This document shows positions 49,917 to 57,934 of a DNA stretch of 64,000 nt, piece by piece (position 1 is the stretch's first letter; each line of letters starts with the position of its first letter). This DNA comes from Amnibacterium kyonggiense (GTDB lineage: Bacteria; Actinomycetota; Actinomycetes; Actinomycetales; Microbacteriaceae). The stretch is from assembly GCF_004364555.1 (NCBI RefSeq), contig NZ_SOAM01000003.1, positions 186,001 through 250,000 of the forward strand, read 5' to 3'. The notes under the pieces were generated by a model that was not told where the DNA came from, did no database searches, and was given only the letters and a program-made list of their open reading frames with translations. Both the position numbers and the translations under genes were made by a program.

Positions 49917-50029
49917 GCGCCCGGACCTTCATCCGCCGGTCTCGGCCTCGGTCCCCCTCCCCTGCGCCTGAGGCGGGACGACGAGATGCGAGGCGCTGCG
50001 AGACTGTGGACATGGTCATCGGCGGCGGC

Positions 50030-50578
50030 TCAGACTTCCCGGCCGTCGATCCCCGCTTCGATGTACGCCCGGCCCATCTCTTCAGCGGCGATGCCCAGTT
50101 CGGTGTCGCCCGCCGCGATGGTGTAGCGGAACGTTCCGGGGGCGATGACGGACGCAGGACCCGTTGCGAACTCCCGCTTGCCGCCGTCGTGAGCAGTCGG
50201 TGCTGCTCTCGTCGAGAGCGAGCTGGACGCGGGTCCGCCGGCGGTGGGACCGGGCCGGTGCGTCGTGTCCGTCACGGGGGCGGGCGCTCGGCCGACACCC
50301 GCGACCCAGACGCCGAGGAGCGCCGCGAGAACGACCGCTGCTGCTCCGGCCAGGACCACGAGGCGCCTGTTCCGTCTCCCCGCAGGAGCGCTGCCCGGCT
50401 CCGTCCGCTCGCCGGCCGCCGCGGAGGACTCGGCCTGCTGCGCGTCCTGCCGGGAGACGAGGTGCCGCTGGTAGCGATCGAGGTCGTGAGCGGAAGCTCG
50501 AGGGGCGTACAGCGCCGCGCGGAGCCGCCGCTCTTCCACCTCGAACGCGGAGGTCTCCGCCTCGTCGTCCCCGCCCAT
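50030..50578 (-). CDS. single-pass membrane protein with truncated LysM-like C terminus
   Basis: Protein of 182 residues: an acidic cytoplasmic N terminus of about 75 residues, one helix (LVVLAGAAAVVLAALLGVWV), a Pro/Thr/Ser linker, and an external end FRYTIAAGDTELGIAAE that resembles the first half of a LysM cell-wall-binding domain. The frame stops soon after, so the domain is cut or degenerate. The layout resembles anti-sigma or wall-anchoring proteins, but nothing more specific can be said. Its ATG overlaps the stop of a short frame (TGATG) lying downstream of the TetR gene. Confidence 0.55.
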   Translation of the reverse strand: MGGDDEAETSAFEVEERRLRAALYAPRASAHDLDRYQRHLVSRQDAQQAESSAAAGERTEPGSAPAGRRNRRLVVLAGAAAVVLAALLGVWVAGVGRAPAPVTDTTHRPGPTAGGPASSSLSTRAAPTAHDGGKREFATGPASVIAPGTFRYTIAAGDTELGIAAEEMGRAYIEAGIDGREV

Positions 50579-50784
50579 CAGTGCGCTCCTCGCCGCGTTC
50601 CCGCGTTGCCCGCGAACACTTCTCCCGTCTCCCGCACGATCGCACGACCGTCGTCGCCGAGCACGCCGAGCACGCCGAGCACGGTGACAGCGGTCGACGC
50701 CGTCCCGGTCGACGCGTCCCGGGCGCGGTCGAGCGCGGTGCGCTCGCCGTGCGCACGGGGACACGACGTCCGACGCCGAGGGGG

Positions 50785-51351
50785 TCAGGTCGTGAGGGCT
50801 CTGCGTCGCTCGTGGAGGATCAGTCGGAACACGGTCTCATCGTCGAGCGCTCGAGTGAGCACGATCGCTCCCTGCACGACGGCCACGGTCTCCAACGCCG
50901 CGGCTCGGGCATCGGGGTTGCCGGCTGCGGTGAGCGCCGAAGCCAGAGCGTCGACCCAGTGGGCGAAGAAGCCGTCGACCGCGGCGGCGAAGCGTGTCCG
51001 TTCGCGCCCGATCGCGAATAGGCCCTGCAGGCATGCACGGCGGCCGGATCGGAAGTACGCGTCCGTCGCGTCGAACATCGTCATGATCGCGGCTGCAGCG
51101 GCCGGCCGGTCCTCCGAGGCGGCTGCGCGCAGGGGCGCGAAGACGTGGACCTGGAACCAGGCGCCGATCTCATCGAGCACGGCCCGAGCCATCTCCTCCT
51201 TCCCACCGGGGAAGAAGTTGTACAGGCTGCCGCGGCCGAGGCCGCTGGCGGCCTGCAGCAGCGACATGCTGGCGCCCTCGTAGCCGTGCTCGCGGAAGGC
51301 CTCAGCGAGGACCGGGATGACCGCGTCCCGGGTCGTGGGAGCCTTCGCCAC
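50785..51351 (-). CDS. TetR/AcrR-family repressor
   Basis: Regulator of 188 residues. The N-terminal HTH reads VIPVLAEAFREHGYEGASM, SLLQAASGLGRGSLYNFF, then PGGKEEM; the C-terminal ligand domain includes a Cys (RRACLQGLFAIG). It starts at GTG 51351, three bases after the stop of the NTF2-like gene, and shares its promoter, so it probably represses itself at the palindrome 51852-51893. Confidence 0.9.
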   Translation of the reverse strand: MAKAPTTRDAVIPVLAEAFREHGYEGASMSLLQAASGLGRGSLYNFFPGGKEEMARAVLDEIGAWFQVHVFAPLRAAASEDRPAAAAAIMTMFDATDAYFRSGRRACLQGLFAIGRERTRFAAAVDGFFAHWVDALASALTAAGNPDARAAALETVAVVQGAIVLTRALDDETVFRLILHERRRALTT

Positions 51352-51354
51352 CGC

Positions 51355-51822
51355 TCAGATCCCGAGCTCGGTCAGTCCGGGGTGCCCGGCCGGGCGCGGG
51401 CCGAGCGGCCAGTGGAAGAGCCGGTCGGACTCGACGATCGGCACGTCGTTGATGGCGGCGAGGCGACGGCGCATCAGACCGTGCTCGTCGAACTCCCAGT
51501 TCTCGTTGCCGAACGAGCGGAACCACTGCCCGCTGCGATCGCGGGACTCGTACACGAACCGGACCGCGATGCGGTCGTCGCCGAACGCCCAGACCTCCTT
51601 GATGAGCCGGTACTCCAGCTCCCGCTGCCACTTGTCGGTCAGGAGCTCCACGATCTGCTCGCGGCCCGTGACGAACCGGTCTCGGTTGCGCCACCGACTG
51701 TCCGGCGTGTACGCGAACGACACGCGTTCGGGATTACGCGTGTTCCAGACGTCCTCGGCCGCCCGCGCTTTCTGCGCGGCGGTCTCAGCGGTGAACGGCG
51801 GAAGCGGGGGTCGGTTCTCCAC
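51355..51822 (-). CDS. NTF2-like protein (DUF1348 type)
   Basis: Cone-shaped NTF2-fold protein (155 aa) with DUF1348 landmarks: [57 protein letters not shown] and [12 protein letters not shown]. Members bind small molecules; some are enzymes. GTG 51822 has AGGAG eight bases upstream. Co-transcribed with its TetR neighbour, so probably induced by a small compound. Confidence 0.85.
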   Translation of the reverse strand: MENRPPLPPFTAETAAQKARAAEDVWNTRNPERVSFAYTPDSRWRNRDRFVTGREQIVELLTDKWQRELEYRLIKEVWAFGDDRIAVRFVYESRDRSGQWFRSFGNENWEFDEHGLMRRRLAAINDVPIVESDRLFHWPLGPRPAGHPGLTELGI

Positions 51823-51851
51823 GGGTGATCTCCTGTCCACCGGCGGTCGAC

Positions 51852-51893
51852 TTGACCGTTCGGTACAAGAAGCGTGCTGTACCGGACGGTCAA
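51852..51893 (-). promoter_or_regulatory. TetR operator overlapping the NTF2-tetR promoter
   Basis: Arms 51852-51867 and 51878-51893 are 16 bp long, complementary at 15 positions, with a ten-base spacer (AGAAGCGTGC). Read on the minus strand, TTGACC at the outer end can serve as a -35 box. It lies 30 bases before the NTF2-like start. No gene diverges from it. Confidence 0.75.
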
Positions 51894-52030
51894 ATGCAAG
51901 TCGCCCCGGTCTCGCAGCGCGGCCGCCTCCACCGAGAACTCGGGAGCGCCGGGCGAGGCGGACGGCATCGGCATGACATCGAGATGAACCCGTCGCCCGC
52001 AGCGCCCTGGATTCCGGAGGATCGCGCGGC

Positions 52031-52120
52031 GGAGGGCCTCGACGACGGCTACCGTCGGAGCATCAGGGGAGCGGCGCTCGTGGGCGCCCCAGCCGGGTTC
52101 GACTCCTGGGCTCTCCACCA
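52031..52120 (+). pseudogene. tRNA-like relic with intact T-arm, acceptor and CCA
   Basis: The 3' half is tRNA-like: T-arm CCGGG TTCGACT CCTGG (52093-52109), acceptor strand GCTCTCC (52110-52116), A, then CCA. GGAGGGC at 52031-52037 can pair with that acceptor strand (one G-U), and CGAC/GTCG around GACGGCTACC resembles a D-arm. The middle 35 bases do not form an anticodon arm with a seven-base loop. Probably a pseudo-tRNA, or the 3' end left at an integration site. The rest of 51894-52370 holds no gene that I can support. Confidence 0.5.
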
Positions 52121-52370
52121 CGACCGCCGGGTTCCGATCGCTCGGCGAAGCGGCCGCTCGGGCTCCTCGGTGCGCTCGAAGGCACGCTCACGTCCTCGAG
52201 CCGTCCCTTCGTCGACGAGCCGACAAGTGCTCCCGGACGGCGGTACGGGCCCGCGATCGTCCGCGGCTCCGTCGCGCCACGGTCGCACAGCCCGCATGCA
52301 CCACCCCGGAGCGCGATCACCCCCTCCGGGCCGGTCGCAGCCCCCGCGCCGTCAGCGGTCGACGTCGCAC

Positions 52371-53393
52371 TCAGCGCTGGACAGGCTCCTCGCCTCTGAC
52401 CGCGGCCACACCCTGCGATCGGCGCCGATCCATCCACGTGACCACCGCGGTGTGGGGCGTGGTCAGCGCGGCGATGAGCAGCAGGTAGGTCCCGAGGTCG
52501 GCGCTCCGCAGCACCAGGGCGAGCGCCGCGAGCAGCACCACGGCGCACGCCGTCAGCGGCGCGGCGTCGCGGAGGAAGCGACCGAACGACCGCAGGAGGT
52601 GCCCGCGCTGCAGTGCCGCTCGCCCTCCGTCCGTGAGGAGCTCGAGCCGAACGATGTGCCGCACCGCGTGCCAGAACGTGAAGTACAGCCCGACCGCCAG
52701 CACCGGCGGCACGACGAGGAAGAAGATCGCGAGCACCGTGATCTCGCCCACGGCGGGAGCCGGGCGACCGCCAGCGCGGCGACGCACCACCAGATGCGCG
52801 GTGATCAGGGCGACGAGCACCAGCGCTGCCGTCAAACGGATCACGGGCGACTCGAGCAGCGCGCCAGCAGGAGCGCTCCGCGCACCGAGGAGGCCCGTGG
52901 TCCCGCGGAGGACCGCTGCGTACTCGCGCGCGTGCAGGAGCAGCGGTCCGAGCATCGGCAGCGCACCCCGCACGAGCACGGTCAGCGCCGCGTCGGTGCG
53001 GGAAGGCGGCGCGTCGCCGAGTGCTCGATCGAGCCACAGGTCGCCCTGCCCCCAGTGGAACCAGGTGACGAGGATGAACAGGGTGAAGCCGGCGACGGGC
53101 AGCACGATCCAGACCGCCGCGGTCGCCGCGCCGAGCACGGCGTAGAGGAGGACCACCGACGCGATCGACCGGCGACGACTGATGCCCGGGTCGAGCCGCG
53201 CCGGTACGAGGTGGTCCAGCGCACCGTGCGGGAGGCCGAAGAGCAGCACGCTCACCGCGAACGGGACCACCTGCACGGGCTCCGGGACGGCGATGCCCGC
53301 GACGTCCAGCAGCGCCACGAGCACCGCGACGGCGGCGAACGCCGCGGTCGTCGGCTGGAACAGACGGCGCCGGAGCACGTCCGGGGCTGTCAT
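52371..53393 (-). CDS. blh: Brp/Blh-family beta-carotene 15,15'-dioxygenase
   Basis: Polytopic membrane enzyme (340 aa) that cleaves beta-carotene into two retinals, the rhodopsin chromophore. The iron-binding His motifs are in place: FGLPHGALDHLVPARL, VTWFHWGQGD, YFTFWHAVRHIVRLE and LTTPHTAVVTWMDR. About eight helices. ATG 53393 lies 44 bp after the crtY stop. Last gene of the rhodopsin-crtY-blh set. The enzyme looks intact although the rhodopsin is not. Confidence 0.9.
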   Translation of the reverse strand: MTAPDVLRRRLFQPTTAAFAAVAVLVALLDVAGIAVPEPVQVVPFAVSVLLFGLPHGALDHLVPARLDPGISRRRSIASVVLLYAVLGAATAAVWIVLPVAGFTLFILVTWFHWGQGDLWLDRALGDAPPSRTDAALTVLVRGALPMLGPLLLHAREYAAVLRGTTGLLGARSAPAGALLESPVIRLTAALVLVALITAHLVVRRRAGGRPAPAVGEITVLAIFFLVVPPVLAVGLYFTFWHAVRHIVRLELLTDGGRAALQRGHLLRSFGRFLRDAAPLTACAVVLLAALALVLRSADLGTYLLLIAALTTPHTAVVTWMDRRRSQGVAAVRGEEPVQR

Positions 53394-53437
53394 GTCGGCC
53401 GGTGCGTCCACCGCCGGTCGCCCCGCCCGGGCGGCCG

Positions 53438-54706
53438 TCACGGGAGGACCGCGCGAAGCCGCTCGCGCGCGGTCGTCGCCGCGGCACGGAGGAACGGCGC
53501 CTTCGGCAGCGCGAGGACGAGCCGCAGGTCGTCGCGGAGGGTCGACCGCTCGGTGAGGAAGCGGACGGTGAGCGGACCGGGCAGGCGACCGAACAGGCGC
53601 AGGAAGACCTCGGGGGCGCGATGCGGCTGGTCGCGGAGGAACCGCAGGAAGACCGCATCGAGCACCCGTGTCCGGAAGGGGTCGCGGATGGGCGGAGCGC
53701 CCCTCCCGCCGGCGCTCGCGATCCGTCGGGCGGCGAGCTGGATGCGGGTGTACGCGTACCCGGTGCTCGGGCGGGCGGCGCCGGCGCGCAGACCGAGCGG
53801 GACGCCGCTCCGGCCGGGCCAGGGCGCCGGCGCGTCCGTCATCGGGATGCTGCCGGCCTCCTGCCCCTCGACCTGCCACTCCCCCGGGTCGAGCCCCCAC
53901 CTCGAGCGGACGTAGTCGGCGATGTGCCGTCGGAACGGCTCCGAGACGTGCTCGACGGCGGAGAAGACCGTGCACTCCACGAGCGCCAGGTCGGCGGCGA
54001 CGGGCAGCACGTAGAAGAAGCGCACGCCGGAGGGCGCCCGGGACTCGGGGAAGTCCATCAGGGTGACGGCGGCCGTGTCGAAGACGGGCCGGGTCGTGCG
54101 GATCCACTGGCCGACGAACCGCTGGTGGAGCAGCACCCGGCCGGCCGGGACCGCGACGGACGGCATCGGTCCCCGAGCATCGAACAGGCGCGGGACGTCC
54201 CGACCGCCGGGCCGTTCGTCGGCCCCGACCGAGACCCGGACGCCGTCGACGATCCGACCGGTCGCGCTCCGGGCGAGGCGCTCGCGCGCGACCGCGCGGT
54301 AGTCCCGGGCTCGCACCATCCGGTACGGATGCGCGGCATCGCTCGCGACGACCCGCCCCGCCCCGGCGCGCACCTCCCACCGGTCCCACGACCGCGAAGC
54401 GGCCTCCGGCATCACAGCCTGTCCCGTGTCCCAGTAGCACCAGGTGCGCTCGTCGCGATCACCGGTCCGCGCCTCGACGACGGCGACCGCTCCCCCGGCC
54501 TCGACGAGGGCGACGGCGAGCGCGAGCCCCGCGCAGCCGCCGCCGAGCACCACCGCTCCGGACCGCGGGAAGTCCTCCTGCCGCAGGCGACTCAGCAGCT
54601 CCGTCACGGACACCTGCGCGGCGCCGCGGACCGGGCCTCGGGCCGCGGCAGGGGTCGGCCGGAGGGACGGCCGGTCGGGCTCCGACCGGCCGACCCGAGC
54701 GGTCAC
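53438..54706 (-). CDS. crtY: lycopene beta-cyclase
   Basis: FAD/NAD-fold carotenoid cyclase (422 aa) turning lycopene into beta-carotene. The dinucleotide motif is VVLGGGCAGLALAVALVE near residue 52; other cyclase features are DERTWCYWDTG and RFFYVLPVAADLALVECTVF. GTG 54706 overlaps the ancestral stop of the rhodopsin gene (GTGA). No crtE, crtB or crtI lies in the window, so lycopene must come from genes elsewhere. The first 30 residues are poorly conserved in character; a later start is possible. Confidence 0.87.
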   Translation of the reverse strand: MTARVGRSEPDRPSLRPTPAAARGPVRGAAQVSVTELLSRLRQEDFPRSGAVVLGGGCAGLALAVALVEAGGAVAVVEARTGDRDERTWCYWDTGQAVMPEAASRSWDRWEVRAGAGRVVASDAAHPYRMVRARDYRAVARERLARSATGRIVDGVRVSVGADERPGGRDVPRLFDARGPMPSVAVPAGRVLLHQRFVGQWIRTTRPVFDTAAVTLMDFPESRAPSGVRFFYVLPVAADLALVECTVFSAVEHVSEPFRRHIADYVRSRWGLDPGEWQVEGQEAGSIPMTDAPAPWPGRSGVPLGLRAGAARPSTGYAYTRIQLAARRIASAGGRGAPPIRDPFRTRVLDAVFLRFLRDQPHRAPEVFLRLFGRLPGPLTVRFLTERSTLRDDLRLVLALPKAPFLRAAATTARERLRAVLP

Positions 54707-55553
54707 CTGGAGGCGCCGGGAGCGGTCAGGCCGCTCGTCGCGGGGCGACCGACGGCGGCCGGGGGCAGCACCGCGTCGGACTCCTTGCTGCCGGAGATGT
54801 AGATCGACTCCGGGTGATGTCGGCCGCCGACAGGATCACCTGCGCCGTGACGGTCAGGCCGCCGCTGACGCCGAGCCCCTGCAGGCCGAAGACGATCGGG
54901 TACGCGAACCAGATCACCATGAGCAGGACGGATGCGAGGAGGAACGTGCGCGAGACCGGTGCCGACAGCTGCCGGCGGGCGAGCACGACCATGGTGATGA
55001 TGATGACGTAGAGGATCACCATGAAGACGCCGCTGATGACACCCCAGAGCGCAAGCGCGGGCACGCTGCCCCCGTTGTCGATCGCGACGCCGCCGATGAA
55101 GCCGGTGAAGATCATCAACCACGCGCAGGCCATGCCGATCGTGCGGAACCTCGACGCGGCCGCCCCGATGAGGCTCGACACGACGACCAGCTGCACCATC
55201 AGCAGTGGAACGGTGATCGACCAGTCCATGTAGCGGGGCGCCCACGACCAGATCGCGTCCTTGGTCGGGCTCCACATCGCACCGCTGCCGTCCGCCGCGC
55301 CGCCCGTCTGCGTGTAGCCCAGATCGAACTTCACCGTCAGGACGACGTAGGACAGGAACGCTGCGCCCGTCACCCCGAGGCTCGCGAACATCGCCGGCCG
55401 GTACTTCGTCCCGACCTCGTTGCGTCCCACCCATGTCCGGACGAACTGCGCGAGCATCGCCAGCCCCGCGATGACGAGGAAGTAGTAGATGATCACTCGC
55501 TGCCCCTGGTCCAGCTGGGCGGCCCAGAACGGGCCCTGCACTACCTGATGCAC
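54703..55553 (-). pseudogene. microbial rhodopsin with deletion/frameshift in helix G
   Basis: Seven-helix retinal protein of the proteorhodopsin/xanthorhodopsin group. Helices A to F look normal. Helix C reads RYMDWSITVPLLMVQL: acceptor Asp110, Thr114, Leu118 (green type) and Gln121 where proton pumps have Glu. The His of helix B is replaced by Ser68. Helix F has WFAYPIVFGLQGLG. Helix G stops after SAADIT (Thr247, base 54813): the retinal Lys expected at about 249 is absent and the frame then runs to a stop at 54726. From 54816 another frame gives PESIYISGSKESDAVLPP and ends at 54703 in a GTGA overlap with crtY, evidently the original tail. About 3n+1 bases seem lost. GTG 55553 has GGGAG six bases upstream. 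Confidence 0.85.
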
Positions 55554-55578
55554 GACGCACTCCCTCTCGGACCCGACC

Positions 55579-55601
55579 GTCCATCGATCGGATCGACGGA
55601 C
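55579..55601. promoter_or_regulatory. palindrome between rhodopsin and LuxR genes
   Basis: Arms 55579-55589 and 55591-55601 (GTCCATCGATC and GATCGACGGAC) are complementary at 10 of 11 positions around one base. It lies 26 bases before the rhodopsin start in the divergent 129-bp gap. A likely operator, perhaps for the LuxR-type regulator. Confidence 0.55.
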
Positions 55602-55682
55602 ACGGCAGTGCTCTGAGCAAGGGCTGAGGGACTGCTGAACCGCCGCAGCACAGCTGCAGAATGACCTGACCAGGAGTCAGGG

Positions 55683-56375
55683 GTGTCGCACTTCACCCCC
55701 AGGGGTGAGGAGCGGGAAGTGTCAGCAGACGGCCAGGCTCGGCCCGTGCGGGTCGCGCTGCGGAACGACTACGAGATCGTGCTGGGCGGCTTCCGGCGGA
55801 TGCTCGAGCGGTATCAGCACCGCGTGGAGGTCGTGGAGGTGCTCGAGCAGCAGCGCATCGATCAGCCCGTGGACGTCGCCCTCTACGACACGTTCGCGCA
55901 GCACGAACCGGAGCACCACGTCGTCGCCGAGATGATCGCGAACCCCGCGAACGCCTCGGTCGCCGTCTACTCCTGGATCGTCGAGCAGGAGCTCATCGAC
56001 GCCGCGCTGCGGCAGGGGGTGCGCGGCTACTTCGCGAAGAGCATGACCGCGCTCGAGCTGGTCGAGGCGATCGAGCGGGTGGCGGCCGGGGAGGTCGTGT
56101 GCAGCCCACCGGACGGTCGGGTCCGCAGCAACGCCGCCCTCGACTGGCCCGGTCGCGCCGACGGCCTCTCGGATCGGGAGTCCGAGGTGCTGGCACTCAT
56201 CACGCAGGGCAAGTCGAACGCGGAGGTCGCGGCACGGACGCACCTCGCGCCGAACACGATCAAGACGCACATCCGCTCGGCGTACCGGAAGATCGGCGCG
56301 ACCAACCGCGTCGAAGCCGTGCTCTGGGGTGTGCAGAACGGGTTCCGGCCCGACCACGACGCGGCACCGCACTGA
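55683..56375 (+). CDS. LuxR-type response regulator
   Basis: Two-domain regulator (230 aa). The receiver-like domain has VALRNDYEIVLGGFRRML (one of the usual two acidic residues replaced by Asn), the phosphoacceptor Asp69 in VALYDTFA and Lys in GYFAKSM. The C-terminal HTH reads LSDRESEVLALITQGKSNAE, then VAARTHLAPNTIKTHIRSAY. GTG 55683 follows AGGAGT at good spacing. No histidine kinase is adjacent. It is divergent from the rhodopsin gene and upstream of the SDR operon; it may control both. The 228 bp to the SDR gene hold no further gene. Confidence 0.88.
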   Translation: MSHFTPRGEEREVSADGQARPVRVALRNDYEIVLGGFRRMLERYQHRVEVVEVLEQQRIDQPVDVALYDTFAQHEPEHHVVAEMIANPANASVAVYSWIVEQELIDAALRQGVRGYFAKSMTALELVEAIERVAAGEVVCSPPDGRVRSNAALDWPGRADGLSDRESEVLALITQGKSNAEVAARTHLAPNTIKTHIRSAYRKIGATNRVEAVLWGVQNGFRPDHDAAPH

Positions 56376-56603
56376 GTCCCGGAATCACCCGCGACCCGGA
56401 GGCGCCCCGGGCCCGCCGCCCCGCCTCTGCGGAGCGGCGATCCATGACCGCTCCACGAGCGCACCGGTCCCGCACACGCCTCCGTCGGCCACTGCTCAGC
56501 GGCACGCCAGGAATGACCCGTGCACGAGTGCAACTGTTCTGAGGTCGCGCGGCGCACCCGTCGGACGCGACGAACGGGACCGATGCGGAGCAGAGGGAGT
56601 GCG

Positions 56604-57617
56604 ATGAGACGGACACCGGGGGTCGCGGTGGTGACCGGAGGCAGCGCGGGGCTCGGACGGGCGATCGTCCGCGAGTTCGCAGCGCGCGGGTGGGACGTGG
56701 CGATCCTCGCCCGTGGCGAGGCCGGCCTCGAGGGCGCTGCGGCCGACGTCCGTCGAGCGGGTCGACGGGCGCTGCCCATCCCCACGGACGTCGCGGACCG
56801 CGAGCAGGTGGAGGCCGCGGCCGACCGCGTCGAGCAGGAGCTGGGTCCGATCTCGGTGTGGGTCAACGACGCGATGGTGGGCGTCTTCAGCGAGTTCCTC
56901 GACACGGACCCGGCGGACTTCGAGCGGGCGGTCGCGGTCGACTTCCTCGGCTTCGTCAACGGCACGCGCGCGGCGCTCTCCCGGATGAAGCCGAGGAACG
57001 CAGGCGGGGTGGTGCAGGTCGGATCGGCCCTCGCGCACCGCGGCATCCCGCTGCAGGCCGCGTACTGCTCGTCGAAGCACGCCATCAAGGGCTTCACCGA
57101 GTCGGTGCTGACCGAGCTGCTCCACGACGGCTCCGCGGTGACGCTCTCCGAGGTGGACATGCCGGCGATGAACACGATCCAGTTCGACTGGGTGAAGTCG
57201 AAGCTGCCGAAGCACGCGCAGCCGGTGCCGCCGATCTACCAGCCGGAGATCTGCGCGAAGGTGGTGGTCGACGTGGCGGAGCGTCCCCGTCGACGGACCT
57301 GGGTCGGCGAATCGACGGTCTTCACGATCATCGGCAACCGCCTCGGCACCCGCGTCGCCGACTGGTACCTCGCACGGTCGGGCTACTCCGGCCAGCAGGC
57401 CGACGACGTCGACCTCCCCGTGCTGCGCCCGAACCTGTACGAGCCGTCGAACGAGGGCGACCAGGGTGCGCACGGCGCGTTCGACCACCGGTCCATGCGC
57501 ATCACCCCGCAGACGTGGGCGATCCGGCATCGCCCGTTCGTCTACTCGGCGCTCGGCGTCGCGGCGGTCGCGATCGCCGCGCTCTCCGCCGGCGCAGTGG
57601 AACGGGTCGAACGATGA
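56604..57617 (+). CDS. short-chain dehydrogenase/reductase with C-terminal extension
   Basis: Classical SDR (337 aa): cofactor motif VVTGGSAGLGRAIVREF, VNDAMVGVF (Asp-Ala for the usual NAG), and the catalytic Ser...Tyr-x-x-x-Lys in QVGSALAHRG and AAYCSSKHAIKGF. About 90 extra C-terminal residues end in a hydrophobic helix (FVYSALGVAAVAIAALSAG), so the enzyme may sit at the membrane. ATG 56604 has GAGGGAG five bases upstream. First of four tightly coupled genes. Substrate unknown. Confidence 0.88.
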   Translation: MRRTPGVAVVTGGSAGLGRAIVREFAARGWDVAILARGEAGLEGAAADVRRAGRRALPIPTDVADREQVEAAADRVEQELGPISVWVNDAMVGVFSEFLDTDPADFERAVAVDFLGFVNGTRAALSRMKPRNAGGVVQVGSALAHRGIPLQAAYCSSKHAIKGFTESVLTELLHDGSAVTLSEVDMPAMNTIQFDWVKSKLPKHAQPVPPIYQPEICAKVVVDVAERPRRRTWVGESTVFTIIGNRLGTRVADWYLARSGYSGQQADDVDLPVLRPNLYEPSNEGDQGAHGAFDHRSMRITPQTWAIRHRPFVYSALGVAAVAIAALSAGAVERVER

Positions 57618-57934
57618 GCGCGGCGGCGTCCGCGCTGGAGGGCGGCCGCGTCCTCATCGGCGCCGCCGACCTCGTCGCACCCGGCGCGATCGTCCCCGGC
57701 ACCCCGTTCGCGGACGGGCTGTACCGGGCCCTCGGGATCCGGCAGATCGTCCAGGGGCTGCTCACAGGCCGTCTGCTCGGCCATCGGGCGGCGGCCGCCG
57801 TCGACGCGCTCCATGCGGCGTCGATGGTCGTGGTCGCGCTGCGCTCGACCCGCTTCCGCTCGGCCGCGCTCGTGCAGGTCGGGCTCGGATCCGCGTTCGC
57901 GGCCGCCGAGTCGGCACTGGGGAGGAGGAGCTGA
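57614..57934 (+). CDS. small hydrophobic protein, unknown
   Basis: Protein of 106 residues, Ala/Leu-rich with two or three weakly hydrophobic helices (around residues 12-27, 58-78 and 84-102). No family recognised. ATG 57614 overlaps the SDR stop (ATGA) and its stop overlaps the next ATG (TGATG), so it is translated with them. Confidence 0.7.
   Translation: MSAAASALEGGRVLIGAADLVAPGAIVPGTPFADGLYRALGIRQIVQGLLTGRLLGHRAAAAVDALHAASMVVVALRSTRFRSAALVQVGLGSAFAAAESALGRRS

Noticed and set aside
50590-50780. Short frame ending VRETGEVFAGNAG between tetR and the LysM-like gene
   Set aside because: Protein-like and overlapping the next ATG, but its only in-frame GTG codons leave about 35 residues with no ribosome site; mentioned as a finding, not called as a gene.
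52031-52120. Selenocysteine tRNA (selC)
   Set aside because: The T-loop and acceptor look similar, but there is no TCA anticodon loop, the length is about 87 rather than 95 bases, and no long D-stem forms.
52049-52297. Small proteins encoded on the minus strand across the tRNA-like region
   Set aside because: Peptides such as GVEPGWGAHERR are reverse translations of tRNA sequence, a known annotation artefact.
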